The notes beneath the pieces were generated by a model. It ran no database searches. It worked only from the letters and a program-made list of their open reading frames with translations, and had not been told where the DNA came from. 64,000 nt of DNA from contig WPIO01000001.1 in NCBI GenBank assembly GCA_009760855.2, forward strand, positions 3,804,001 to 3,868,000, given 5' to 3'. The stretch is from Cristatella mucedo (Eukaryota > Bryozoa > Phylactolaemata > Cristatellidae). The position numbers were made by a program, and so were the translations under genes. Position 1 is the stretch's first letter. Each line of letters begins with the position of its first letter. Below are positions 45,500-57,025 of this stretch, piece after piece.

Positions 45500-46430
45500 A
45501 CAGAGATACCTTACATCTCCACTTGTTTTGCTCGATCTTTCGGCAGCTTTAGATACTATCGATCACAAAGTTCTTCTAGAGTGCCTCCCATCTCGCCTGG
45601 GCATCACTGGCACTGCTCTGCAATGGTTCAGGTCCTATCTCAGTGGGAGACTCCAGAGTATTGACGTGAATGGACAAACATCATCCGAAGTACCTCTGAA
45701 ATATGGGGTACCTCAGGGCTCCGTGCTAGGTCCGGTTCTTTTCACGGTTTATACTCTGCCTCGTGCTGATGTGATTGCCAAGCACAATCTAGGCTTTCAC
45801 TTCTTTGCAGATGACACTCAGTTGTACCTTTGCTTTGATCCCTCCCAGCCTTCGAGCACCTCAAATTCTCTCAACTCACTTGCTTCATGTATTACATCAG
45901 CTCCACAGTAGAGTCTGCCTACTTTCAGCTACATAACATTGCTCAAATTCGGGCTTGATTAGGCAGGGATAACACATCTAAGTTGGTCCTTGCATTTGTG
46001 ACATCCTGTCTTGACTTCTGTAACTCACTGCTTGCTGGTCTACCTGCTCGTGGAATCAGGTGCTTACAGTTATGACAGCACTTAGTACATTTATGTACAT
46101 CTATGTACATGTATGACAGCAGTTAGTGGGTCCCTGTGATTCATCTTTTATGTGCTAACGCGTGCTCACACTGTGCATGCTGCCACTAACCACACTTGCA
46201 TGCTGACCCTGTGCATGTCACCCCTAACCATGTTATTCATGTTGTTTATCGAGCATGATACCACTCACTATTCGATCGTGTTTCCTTTTATGCAAATTTA
46301 AAGCGCTTAGAAAGAAAACTAGTTCTCTGAGGGGTTCGATCGTGTTTCCTTTTTTGCAAATTTAAAGCACCTAGAAAGAGAATGAATTCTCTGAGGGCAC
46401 TTTATTAAGTGTATTATTATTATTACAGCT
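45500..46430 (+). mobile_element. CR1 family B copy with internal deletion
   Basis: RT motifs LLDLSAALDTIDHKVLLECL, YGVPQGSVLGPVLF and [15 protein letters not shown] are in one frame. At about 45,895 the sequence jumps from LNSLASCI to the region encoding YFQLHNIAQIRA, a deletion of roughly 240 bp. The 3' hairpin is duplicated at 46,293 and 46,345, then the ATT tail follows. Confidence 0.9.
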
Positions 46431-46722
46431 GGTGCAAAACTCCACAGCGAGGATTTTCTGTCGTGAGCTTCGCAGTTGCCACAGCACACCTCTTCTAGCC
46501 GACCTGCACCGGCTCCCAGTCAGGCAACGCATCGACTTCAATGTTGTTTCACTTACTGTAAGGTCCCTTCATTATTTGGCTCCAGCCTACCAATCAGATC
46601 TACTCCACCAGGCTAAGCATCGTACCACTCGCTTTTCGGAATCGAATCGTTTACCTTTACCGTACGATCCTCAAATCCTTTGGAGACCATACTTATAGTA
46701 CGTACGTTCCCAAAGCCTGGAA
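46431..46722 (+). mobile_element. CR1 family B internal fragment
   Basis: It starts at LVQNSTARIFCRELRSCH and runs through LLADLHRLPVRQRIDFNVVS and HQAKHRTTRFSESN, then loses similarity. It directly follows the ATT tail of the previous copy. Confidence 0.85.
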
Positions 46723-46724
46723 CA

Positions 46725-47360
46725 ATGGCTGCATCCAGTGCATGTGGGACCGGTCTTGGCTTGGCCTGGGTAAAAAGCTTTGCTGACCGAAACAAGTTAA
46801 CCGAAAATGGGACTTCTGGATAAACGTTTCTCACAATTACGACATGACTGTCGAAACCGATGGCTTATTAGGAGTCGAACCACTGATTTCCAAGGTCGTA
46901 TATTTTCAAGTGCAAAGGGACGATACAATTATTCTTCCTCTAGGGCATTCAAGTCTCTTGAGGGTGTTTTTATGATTTATAAATCGAACTGCCAGTTCAG
47001 TAGAGTTCACATTGTTTAGCAAGCCAAGGAACTGGGGCTATGGTTTCGTGTGCAGCCGGCTTCCGCTCAGCAGAAGGCCAAGTCTTAAAGTGTCAAGTGC
47101 TGCACAAGATGCACTCTTGCCTCCTGCCCATAACGATACGTTTTGGAGCTGCTATTTACAGAGTTACCTGATAACAAAGATTATCGGAACCCTTCAATAA
47201 ACACGATTAAAAGAATTTAGCACTAACCTGCTTAATCAAATAATTTATCTGAATGCTTACGTGAAAAAAGATAACGACATCGTTTAGCGGCTGATAGAAT
47301 GTACTAATCGACTATACATGCCAAACTGATAAGTAAAACATGAACCATTTCAAATTACAG
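46725..47360. repeat. Duplicated block U1, left part (copy b)
   Basis: Uninterrupted counterpart of 20,030-20,480 plus 21,645-21,810. It starts ATGGCTGCATCCAGTGCATGTGGGACCGG and continues to the acceptor of the pseudogene exon. Confidence 0.75.
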
Positions 47361-47945
47361 GAAAGGGACGACATATAGTAATCCTTTGGTCCAAGTTTGT
47401 CCAATGCTAGTGGTGCTACTAGGTCACCACGATTGCCGAAGTACTCACAAGTCTTCAGAAATAACAAGAAATACAGGCAACAGATCAAGGTGAGTGCCTA
47501 CATTGGTTTGGTACAAGCGCAGATCCCAAAGTCGGCATACTTTCAACCTTGTAATCTAGCAAGCCGAAGCAGCACACTTTTACAGGACATCAAAAGCAGA
47601 TGCTGAAGTGAGCTGAAAGAAGCACGCAAGAAAGAGTCGAACAGCATCGACAGGTTCAACAGGCTTAAGGTTTTTAGAGTCACTAGCAGCAAATTGTACA
47701 GCCTTTATTAACGTGCCGAAGTATGTCAGCACTTATCAAGACAGCAGTGCCCCAGTAACGATCTCCCACTAATCGCCACGCAGCACGATGAAGTCCTCTA
47801 CAGGTTAAAACTCACTGGGTAGACCGTCGTCACTGACTGGATACGTTCCTTTCAGAGCAACTACCGGAACATGTGAGAAACATGTTCAGTATGTGAGAGG
47901 GCAAGCTTACGGAATATGTCGAACGGCAAAAGGCCAACGGAAAAG
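47361..47945 (+). pseudogene. Dead duplicate of the small coiled-coil (CEP15-like?) gene
   Basis: Exon equivalents at 47,361-47,489, 47,586-47,670 and about 47,857-47,945 keep their splice signals (TTACAG, GTGAGT, TTACAG, TTTCAG). The first has a TAG after ERDDI. The second has a TGA after DIKSRC and one extra base. The third has a deletion after the NYRNM equivalent of NYWTM. The copy at 21.8 kb is free of all of these. Confidence 0.85.
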
Positions 47946-48192
47946 CTTGACACTCGAGGCAGCAAGTGGCTAATCGTCAGTCAGGCGGCCCCTGATAATG
48001 CATTGTGACAACGGGGAGGCCACCTTTCAGGACAAGTCTTCGACAGCAGTGGCTGCCAGGCGAAGGTAAACCAGGCGGCTGCCAATCCGAGCAGCTGCTG
48101 CATTCTCGCAAGACCCCCAGCTGCGCTAACTACGAGGACCGGGCTGATCCTTCCCGCTGATGCTGCTGCTGCTGCTGCTAGAGCTGCCGGTG

Positions 48193-51100
48193 CTACCGTC
48201 GGGCAGAGTCAGCTGTCTTGGCAGTGCCGGAGGCCGACCTATACAGTTTCAGCAGCTCCACCGAGTCCAGGGCTGCCTGCCGTTCAATGGCATGCTCGTG
48301 GCAGAGCTCTTGTATTCGTAGTGCCTCCTCCTCCACTTCTCCAAGGAGTGCTGCCAGCTCGTTAGGCAGCATGCCAGCGATAAGCTGCAAACAAGATCGG
48401 TGCTGACGTCAGGCTTTTGCGTCTGCTTAGTTCTAGAAAGATGCCGTCCACATGCAAATGCCAATGCCAAGCTGCTGCCAGCTCTATGCAGAAGTGCTGA
48501 GCTAACCTGGTGCTCTGCGTGTCACTCGGGCAACTGGCCAGAAACAAGCTGAATTCAGACCCTGCCACGATAGGCTATCGAATGGGACACAGCTTGGATT
48601 CAGCCAAGAAGGCCAGACCCTGACCCTTAAAAGGCACTATATGATAGTGAGTTGCAAAGGTGTGTGTGACTTGTCGATACACCCCCAATGGCTCGGTCCA
48701 AGAGCGGCCAGGACCTCATACATCGCTATATTACAGCCCGTGACTGTGGTCAATGGCTGACAATTCATTACAGTATGGGGCATATCATCATGCTCTATGG
48801 CTGGAATCCTAGCTAGTGCCAACAGCGCTTTGAATGGAATCCGTCATCATACATCAGCCTACAAACCGAGTCCTGAAGTGGTCCTATATATTTTTCGTGC
48901 AACAGTCACATCACCGAGTTGCTGCCATCTGCAAACCAATGGTTGACATTGCAGAATAATATGGGACACATTAGGCAAGCTCAATGGTTGGAATCCCAGC
49001 TAGTGCCAATAGCGCTTTGAATGGAATGCACCACCATACACTAGCCCAGAAATTGAGTCCTGAAGTAGTCCTACACATTTTTCATGCAATAGTCATGTCG
49101 CTGTCTTGCTGTCTTCTGCAAATCGATACGAGTAAACCAATTGCCTATATTATCAAACTAGGAGCAGGAGCACAGCAACTTCCGGGCACGACGACATTCC
49201 TATGCTTCATTGACCGTGGTTAAAAGACAGTTGCCACCAGGGACTGAGCCTTAGAGGCAGGCAGTTGCCCCCAAATATTAATTGCAGCCTTTAGTGGGTC
49301 CATGTGATTCGTCCTTTGTGTGCTTATGCATCCTGACATTGTGCATGCTGCCGCTAACCATATTTGCATGCTGACCCTGTGCACATCACCTCTAACCACG
49401 TCATGGTTGTTGTCATTGAGCATGCTACCACTAACCATTCGATCGTGCTTTCTTTGCAGCAAATGTAAAGTGCCTACAAAGACACCTGTGTTCTCTGAGG
49501 GTGCTATAGTAAATACTATTATTATTTATTTTTTATTTTAACACAAAACACTTTAACGTAAATTCATATATTGTTTGCCCGTTAGCAGCCATGCCGCACA
49601 CCACGATTTTTAGGGCAAGCACCAAATATCTCCACGGCGACTTCACGAAGCTATAAGAAGAATGTTCCATAACTCATTAAAAGCCTGAGTGACTTTGGTG
49701 CACAGTCAAAAGGAAAGGCCGTACACATCACGAAGTAGAGCTGACACAAAAGCAGCATTAGATACATTAGGTGATATACAGACAAACGTAGCATAAAAGC
49801 AGCAGCACTGAGTGGCCGTAAGATGTGGCCCAGTCGGCAATAGAAAATAATCAAACACAATTGATGGAAATATGGGGGAGCCAAGGACATGTGGAGCAGA
49901 TACATCGACTGCCTAGCCAAATAGTTAACCTTCAAGAAACCTCTACGTCCCTAGCTGTTGGGTTTTAAAAATCTATTTGACTTCGATGCTATCAGATCTC
50001 AGCTGTTCTATTATTTGTCATAGCTATACAGCCCTAAAGCAGGGGTCGGTAAACTTTTCGGACTACTGTGCCATGTCAGGAGGCCAAGACGGCACGCTAG
50101 GCCAGAAGAAGCCATACCTACTCAGGGCCTGCAGAGTTGGCTCGGCAAGATAAGCAAACGTCGAAACTGACACACGACAATTATAGAGGTAGTCATTTAT
50201 CATCTCTCCCCGGTCAGGTGCTTCTGTTTCATACAAGCGCCTGACACCAGTTTAAAAAAATAAACTCGGGCCACAGCTTGAGCTGCAACCGGTAGTAATA
50301 AATGGGAACAAAACCGAAACAATTCAGCTAAGCCGGATCCAACAATGAATAACTGGGGGTGGTAGGCCAGACTGGACTACTAGCTAGGCCTTAAAGGTAG
50401 GAGTTTGCCAACCTCTGCCCTAGTGTATGTCTATGCAAGAAGTATAACTTAGTGTGACGTAGTACACTATAACAGCACCAGAAGCACAATGCTGCAAACC
50501 AATACCACTGTTATTAGCTAAGAAAAGACTGCATGACTCTGTTTAGACATTCATTTACATCCAAGAATCAAGAAATGAGAATGTATACTGTACAGCATGA
50601 TAATCCTCTTAAGGGGCCGTTAGGGAGCTGTCACTTCAAGCTGGTAAATGGGAAGAGAGGCCATGAACTGTCCGACAAGAGTTGGATAAACTGCTTGCAC
50701 TTAAGTAAGAAGCCCCAAACATAATCAGGAAGAAATGGAGTCATAGTCCAAGTCAAAAGGCAATCCCTTTTCTAAAATGCATAGCCTGGCACATTGCCTG
50801 GCTAGCTGCTCATTCATCTCATGCAAACGACATGAGGCTGGCAACGTACGGGACGTAGTATTGCATGACAACAAGCGATTGGCCGAAAAAGCACCGCGAC
50901 CTTTCCACCAAACAAGCCGAGCACAGTGGGACCGGTCAGGCTCAGGTTATGAGCCTCAATACAGCAGTAGCTGGCTGGCAATCAAGAAAAAACTGCACCT
51001 CAAAATCGTCATTAGAGAAAGTGATGAAGGCAGCCAACCCATCACGACGTATACGAGATGCCAGCACCTTGGTGCGGTCCAATTCAGCAGGAGTCCAGGA

Positions 51101-54100
51101 TCCACCGGTTGCCAGCGACTTCGATGGAATGGTACGCCCCGAACTATCCACCTCATCTGAAGAATTAAAGGTGCCAAAATCTTGCCTTCAGGGCAAAGTA
51201 AGATCAAATGATGATTTTAGGAAAAGGCATGAAAAACGCAACGTTCACTCTTCGTGTGAATTGCAAACGAGCTAACCTAAAACTAAACTAAACCTAAAAT
51301 ATTAAATATAAAATATAAAATAAAAATAAAATAAAATAAAATATAAAATAAATATATAATAAAATAAAATAAAATAAAATATTGTGGAAAGCATGTAGAT
51401 CTTCAAAGGTGAGTGCCACTTGCACCCAAGCTACAACATCAAATGATCTTCGAACTTGTATTAGGTGCGTACTGCTAGCCTGCCATCTTCAAGCATGACT
51501 CGATATGTTTAGTGCTGGCATTCACACACGGGTGATGCATTAGATATGCAGCTACCCAATTGTAAATTGTTGTATAGGCCTCAGCAAAGCACCTAAAACC
51601 TCTTACTTTTAGCAAGAACTTGGTTAAAGCAGGTAGGAGAATCCCTGATGGAAGATATAAGCATCAACACAACTGCCTAATCTAAATGCATTATCATTGC
51701 AGCAAATGTAAAGCGCCTAGAAAGAGGTTGAGCTCTCTGAGGGAACTTTATCAAGTGCATTATTATTATTATTATTCTCATAATACAAATATCTACATGC
51801 ATAAATCGCATGATTAACAATAAAAGACTGCTAGAACAAGCTTACCGAAACACTAAATGATTCAAAAAAGCAAAGTTACAAACTATGATGATGAGATGAA
51901 TTTGCTCTAACCAACTACAGCAGACAAAAATCAAACACTTACGAGAATGCTGGAGATATTTCAAAATGGAAGCTACCTGATTTCGGCACACAATAGGCTA
52001 GCATTATGTCAGTTTGAGGCCGGCACCATGTGCGAAGCAACGGAATGGGTGCTTAGCATTTTGCCTCAAGTGATTCACAATTGAGGACTAATGCTTCATT
52101 AGGATCACATGCAGTGATGCATCAAGATATTATAGTCTGTCAGATCATTAACATTCAAAACTAAATATTAGCTGATTCAATAGCCTCATTTATATTGTGG
52201 CATAAGAGCCTTGACGGCTGTCACCACTTGCAGTTGCCAATAAAAGATCGCCAACTGCTGGATTCGAACCCACGACCTTGGTCGTGAAGAGGGAGCACCT
52301 TACCTCTTGGGCTATCACGGCTATTATATTGGAATGTTGCCATAACATTAGCACCACTGCAGGCTTTCAGGGTATTATATTATGCATATTAAATTCAGAA
52401 AAGCCCTGATTCAGTTATGTAGCAACAAAGAAATTATGTTCTGAAAGATCCTGGTAGGAAAGCAAAACAACCATTATCGTTATGAGATAACAAGTTTCTC
52501 CATCTCATTTACCCAAGGCAACAAATACTCAAACCATGAATGGCCTAGCCCACAATGCATCACAACTAGGCAAAATAGCGTTTGCACTGTCTCTATGGGA
52601 TCCTTTTACCTGAATGTCTCCTCAGACCTCCAGCCGCACTGATCTTTCACACTGTCCGAGTCAATAAAGAACATTCATTGCTAACACTAATTCTGGTACT
52701 TCAGCTTTCTTTTTTATAATGGTTCTCTGTGGCAGCCATGATGATAATGAAACATGCACGATCCCCATAAAGATTTATCAAATTATCTGATTAGACAGGG
52801 TGCCCATGTGAGTCAGCTTGGCCAAGAAAGCATTTGTGTGCTAGTCACATAGATCAAGATAGTCACAGGATTGTAAACATCACAAAACAGTGCAAGAGGC
52901 CATATAATAGCATTTCCCAGAATTGTTCAATAACGGTGAAAACACATTTAATCTCTGGGTCGAGAATGCAGGCAATTTCGACGGTTCTTGCGATAATCTG
53001 GAGTCGGTAATTGTAACCTGCTTTCATTTACACAATATCCGTAATAAGACCAGGTCTGCTGCAATGTTGGTATCGGCCAAAATTACGGCAGAATCCGAAA
53101 TTTGTTTTGTATGGGGCCGTGTGCAAGATTTCCATTAAACGGGTGCATGTACGAATGGTAGATTGTATGGCCTTTTTTCACAAGAGCTGGGGTTATTAAT
53201 ATTAAGTATAGCGAGTACGCTAGTAGCTGCTACTCAGCAGTAAGCAGCTGGCACATGCTTAGAGAGGTCAAGCTTTTTTTTTAAATAGTTCCAATTTATT
53301 GTGTCAAAACTACAGATTAAGCAAGACAAACTAGAAGAGATACTAACAACTACCAAGTTAGCCTGCCGATAAAATGTCAGTCCCATCATGATCTTCTTGT
53401 GCATTGTCTGTCCCATCATGGACTTTGTAACATTTAACATAACAACCACGACAAGACTAAATTGGGGAGAATCATGGAAGTCCGCTGTACGTGGGAGGAG
53501 ATTAATGCACTTTGATGCTCTTTATAAAAGAAGCAGTTGTACAGCAGCTGTACATCAGGACTCCATGCTAGGTCTGGTTCTTTTCACGGTTTATGCCGAT
53601 GTGATTGCAAAGCACAATCTAGGCTTCACTTGTATGCGGATGACACTCAGTTGTACCTTTGCTTTGATCCCTCCCAGCCTTCAAGCACCTCGAATTCTCT
53701 CAACTCCCTTGCTGTATGTATTGATGACATCTGCACATGGACGGGAGCAAATTTTCTTAAATTAAATGATGATAAAACTAACTTAATAGCTATGGGCAAA
53801 CCAAGCGTGATTCAGAAATTGGAAAGGCTAATGCTCACAATCGGCTCTGCCAGCATATTTCCTGTTGAATCTGCACGAAATCTAGGTGTCATGTTCCAGT
53901 GACTTTTCGTTAGATGACCACATCGGCTCCACAATCAAGTCTTACCTACTTTCAGCTATATACCATTGCTAAAACTCGGGCTTGTTTAGATAAGTATACC
54001 ACGTCTAAGTTGGTCCATACATTTGTGACATGCCGTCACGACTTCTGTAACTCACTGCTTGCTGGCCTACCGGCATGTGCAATCAGGCGCTTACTGCTTG

Positions 54101-54642
54101 TGCAAAACTCTGAAGCTAGGCTTGCCTGTCGTGAGCATCACAGTTGCTACATCACACCACGTCTCTCCGACCTGCACTGGCTACCAGTCAAGCAACGAAT
54201 CGACTTCAAAGTTGTGTCGTCACTTTTAAGTCCCTTCATTTCTTTGGCTCCAGCCTATCTATCAGATCTACTCTCTCACCAGGCCAAGCATCGTACCACC
54301 CGCTTTTTGGAATCCAACAGTTTACCCTCACAAAACATTAGTACAGATTCAGACACTTTTGACAGCAATATGCAACCAAGGTGCTCATAGACACAAGCAT
54401 CCACGCCATGTTAATGTCTCAAACACAAAGCTTGGGGGCACCCAAAGTGCACGTACCAAAAGAACAAGCCTGTTTGTCCGGTGACTGTACTTTTTGCCAG
54501 CACTCGCCGGGCTTGAGCATCATGACTACGGTCTGGTCCGGGATGGCCATGACATAATCGTCAGAGTCAATGATTGTTCCATCTTCATCTAGCGCCAAGT
54601 TTATGTCGTTAACATCATGATCAGATGGAAACTTTTCGATAC
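48193..54642 (-). CDS. DFFA: DNA fragmentation factor alpha subunit (ICAD/DFF45), 5' end missing
   Basis: Exons on the minus strand: 54642-54457, 51156-50999 and 48384-48193 (TAG). Acceptors are CTGCAG, CTTCAG and TTGCAG; donors are GTACGT and GTGCAG; phases 1 and 0 match. The 536 nt give 177 residues. Exon one is the second half of a CIDE-N domain: INLALDEDGTIIDSDDYVMA, then VVMMLKPGECW. The next starts DEVDSSGRTIPSKS, an ideal caspase-3 site with Ser at P1', where human ICAD has its first cleavage site. ELDRTKVLASRIRRDGLAAF and FSNDDFE follow. The last exon (LIAGMLPNELAALLGEVEEE, IQELCHEHAIERQAAL, VELLKLYRSAS) is the DFF-C helical domain. ICAD chaperones and inhibits the caspase-activated DNase CAD/DFFB until cleaved. 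The protein stops after one DFF-C repeat, like a short isoform. The 5' exon(s) with start codon and first half of CIDE-N were not found. Introns hold CR1, MITE and SINE insertions. Homology was judged by eye. Confidence 0.75.
49255..49530 (+). mobile_element. CR1 family B 3' end in a DFFA intron
   Basis: CCTTTAGTGGGTCCATGTGATTCGTCC through GCAAATGTAAAGTGCCTACAAAGA and the ATTATTATT tail: only the 3' noncoding 270 bp. Confidence 0.85.
49531..50039. other. DFFA intron, nothing recognised
   Basis: AT-rich with short frames. No exon or repeat family was seen. Confidence 0.4.
50040..50417. mobile_element. hAT-type MITE
   Basis: Left end CAGGGGTCGGTAAACTTTT and right end AGTTTGCCAACCTCTG form imperfect terminal inverted repeats (CAGGGGTCGGTAAACT versus CAGAGGTTGGCAAACT). 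They are flanked by 8-bp target duplications CCCTAAAG/CCCTAGTG (6 of 8 match). The 378-bp interior has no coding frame. TIR form and 8-bp TSD are typical of nonautonomous hAT elements. Confidence 0.75.
51297..51383. repeat. (TAAAA)n-like microsatellite
   Basis: Irregular runs of AAATA and AAAAT over about 85 bases in a DFFA intron. Confidence 0.85.
51696..51775 (+). mobile_element. Solitary CR1 family B 3' tail
   Basis: GCAGCAAATGTAAAGCGCCTAGAAAGAGGTTGAGCTCTCTGAGGGAACTTTATCAAGTGC plus ATT repeats, with no recognisable element body upstream. It is an extreme 5' truncation of about 80 bp. Confidence 0.88.
51776..52164. other. DFFA intron, nothing recognised
   Basis: AT-rich, short frames only. 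Confidence 0.35.
52165..52325 (-). repeat. tRNA-derived SINE, minus orientation
   Basis: On the minus strand: CCGTGATAGCCCAAGAGGTAAGGTG (A box), CACGACCAAGGTCGTGGGTTCGAATCC (palindrome and B box), then GGCGATCTTTTATTGGC and the family tail. Confidence 0.88.
52575..53160. repeat. Duplicated block U2 (copy d), left part
   Basis: Counterpart of 27,365-27,980, inside the intron between the CIDE-N and DEVD exons of DFFA. A minus-strand stretch at 53,017-52,863 preceded by a GCAG is open (YNYRLQIIARTVEIACILDP). It would join CIDE-N in phase but leads to a stop without DFF-C, so it is not included in the gene. Confidence 0.75.
53560..54335 (+). mobile_element. CR1 family B copy in a DFFA intron
   Basis: [58 protein letters not shown] and DLHWLPVKQRIDFKVV are in order but frameshifted near 53,640 and 53,900. 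There is no 3' tail; it ends at the FLESNSL equivalent of FSESNSL. Absent from the equivalent place in U2a. Confidence 0.9.
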
Positions 54643-55294
54643 CTGCAGACAGAAATTAAGGTTGACAGACCAAGTTGAGCTCATTCATAGTATGAATAAA
54701 TTCGGCTAGATAATGCTCCAAGCAGTGCATAGCCTCAGTGCATATAGTGTGGCAGCTGGAGAACCCACCATGGTTGGATAATCACATGACTGAAAGTAAG
54801 CAGTTTAATGCTGAGGTGCAATTCGGCCAAGCAAGATCATGCAAAACTTTCTCTTTTGAAAAGTATAGCCCCTCTGGAAACGGACACATGCACATCGAAT
54901 AAGAACTGTGCTTTGGCAGCCCTTCTAGCACCATCCAAATTCCCCTTCAGAGGAAATATTTAGAATCAGTTAATTAATAAAGCAATTACAATACCTCTTC
55001 AATACGCTATAATCGTATTTTCGATCATTTTTCTAAACTCTTAAGGCTTTCCACATACATGCCATCAAACCTGTTGGAGCTTTATTTTCTGCAATCATAG
55101 ACACTTTAAGCAAAACTCATTTGACCGAACATAGAAAATGCTCTCGAATCATTAATAACCAACAGAGCTGCATTTGCATTTAAAATTGCACTCTGATACG
55201 TGAAGTATCATCCGGATCGTACCAGGCATCAAAGATTCAAGGGAAATGAAGGTGTATAAAAGTTACAAGAATGCAACAAGCTTCAAGCATGTAC
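54643..55294. repeat. Duplicated block U2 (copy d), decayed gene Z terminal exons
   Basis: The equivalents of gene Z exons two and three are decayed: the acceptor TTTTCAG is TTTCCC, and RIRVKF reads RIRVQF then stop. The final exon relic at about 55,080 has a frame shift. The missing first exon(s) of DFFA should lie here or further right, but I could not identify them. Confidence 0.55.
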
Positions 55295-55364
55295 CTCGAT
55301 CTACTAAGGTTCAAAAAGTTGGGATACAAGTCATATATAATACAGAGATCGGTAAATTTATTAG
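55295..55364 (-). pseudogene. Gene Z exon, U2d copy
   Basis: A 70-base exon with a CTACAG acceptor and a GTACAT donor encodes NKFTDLCIIYDLYPNFLNLS, matching the exon at 34,658-34,589 in length and phase. The exons that should follow are broken, so the copy is probably dead. Confidence 0.55.
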
Positions 55365-56224
55365 CTGTAGATTTGCTGCTTCCGGTTTACATTCGGGTGA
55401 GACATGGTTTGCCAAATCAGTTTTTCTTTCAGCGTGATCTGTTTGAGCTACAATGCCTCTTGCTCAATCGTTGTCAGTCTGTGTTTTCCTAGCACAACAG
55501 GCTGATACAACAGACACGCTTGATGGGAGTCTCACACACATAGCCAAGTCAACTGTCTGATGTACAAGACCCTTTCAGAACCCTGGTGCGCTTGAATGGA
55601 GCAGTAATAGAACAAGAATGATACACATTATCTTGCCGATTTGGGATTGGAGTTCAACCTCAACAGCCAGAGTAAATATTTAGTTACATACAAATTTCAT
55701 GTGATGGCTGCATGCTTCCCCTTTAGAAGCAAGACGCAAGAATTAAGTAAGCCAGCCTCAAGGATCAGCCAAGCCTGACCGCTTGACGTGTCATGGCTTC
55801 AAATCTTACCCCATGCTGAAAAACAGCGACTCTGACTTTTCACCTTGACTAATGCCTGGTCAGATAGTTTCTACTTTGTCTGTGCAAAGCAACGGTTTAA
55901 GAAACAGAATACCAGTTGCACACATTGCACTGAACAACCAAGTTCCGACTGGAAGGTGCTGCATGTATAGGAAAGCCCCAGAGGAATAAGAAAAAACACA
56001 AAGATACTTAGGTATGCATGTGCCGTTAGAAACTTTGCATTGCTACACTTACTTGTTTTTTCTAGCCAAAGACGGAGAAACTTGTTTTAAATAGGTAGAC
56101 GAAACTTCACACTAAGTGAAACAGAACCAAACTGTACTATTAATTTTTACTGCGATCATGCTTTCCATTTTTAAAGCAGTCACGGCTGGATTCCGGGCAG
56201 GAGGGGCGTGGTAAGCCCAACCCA
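55365..56224. other. Part of U2d, no gene seen
   Basis: Matches to U2b and U2c (CTGTTTGAGCTACAATG, GATGGCTGCATGCTTCCC) and to U2a near 56,110. No exon was recognised. Confidence 0.4.
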
Positions 56225-56797
56225 ATAATAATAATAATAATAATATTGCACTTGATAAAGCGCCCTCAGAGAACTTAATCTCTTTCTAGGCGCTTTACAT
56301 TTGCTGCAAAGTGATACGCAATAGAATAGTAAGTAAAATCATGCTTGAAAAACAAACAAAATGAATAACATGGTTAGGGGTTACATGCACTGGGTCAGCA
56401 TGCAAATGTGGTTAGTGGCAGCATGAACAGTGTCAGCACGCATAAGCACATCAAGGACGAATCACAAGGACCCACTAAATGCTGTCCTAAATAGGTATGT
56501 TTTTAAGTTTCTTTTAAATGTGGTCAGGTCAGGGGATGTTCTGATGCAGGTCGGGAGGGAGTTCCAGGCTGTGGGAGCATACGAGCTAAATGCACGGTCT
56601 CCAAAGGATTTAAGGTTTGTACGAGGTATTTCTAGACTGTTGGATTCCGAAAAGCGAGTGGTACGATGCTTTGCCTGATGGGGTAGTATATCTGAAAGAT
56701 AGGCTGGAGCCATAGAATGAAGAGACCTAAAAGTGAGCGACAAAACCTTGAAGTCAATCCGTTGCTTGACTGGTAACCAGTGCAGGTCGGCGAGAAG
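56225..56797 (-). mobile_element. CR1 family B copy splitting block U2d
   Basis: A reverse ATT tail and hairpin at 56,226-56,310, then minus-strand TTFKRNLKTYLFRTAFSGSL, SYAPTAWNSLPTCIRTSPDL, HQAKHRTTRFSESN and LLADLHWLPVKQRIDFKVLS in one frame. Among the best preserved C-termini here, hence probably a young insertion. Confidence 0.92.
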
Positions 56798-56878
56798 TGG
56801 ACCCAAGGAGAAGGCCTCCAAAAAGTTTCGGAAGGGGGCAAAGTGCAAAACCAATGCCACGAGGGACGAGCGGCTTAC

Positions 56879-57025
56879 AACTTGAAAAACAAGTTTTCCG
56901 TCACCGCCGCCGATCTTGATCCCTGACTGATTGCTGTGGCTATATCTTGAAAGTTCGTAGTCACAAAGCTTAATATTATACTCGACAGACTCTGGTTCAA
57001 AGCATACATCACTTAAGATGTGAAT
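56879..57025 (-). CDS. Unrecognised exon (possibly of gene Z), 49 codons
   Basis: After a strong acceptor (CCCCATTCTCTCAG) the minus strand reads IHILSDVCFEPESVEYNIKL, CDYELSRYSHSNQSGIKIGG and GDGKLVFQV, ending at GTT|GTAAGC. Both ends are phase 0. The U2a copy near 30.0 kb retains IHIL and GIKIG with stops between, and the gypsy element cuts off its acceptor. I do not know the family. Confidence 0.4.

Noticed and set aside
50718-50998. Possible extra DFFA exon (LHEMNEQLARQCARLCILEK) on the minus strand
   Set aside because: No acceptor gives the right phase after the DEVD exon, whereas the exon at 48,384 joins in phase and supplies the expected DFF-C domain. Left as intron.
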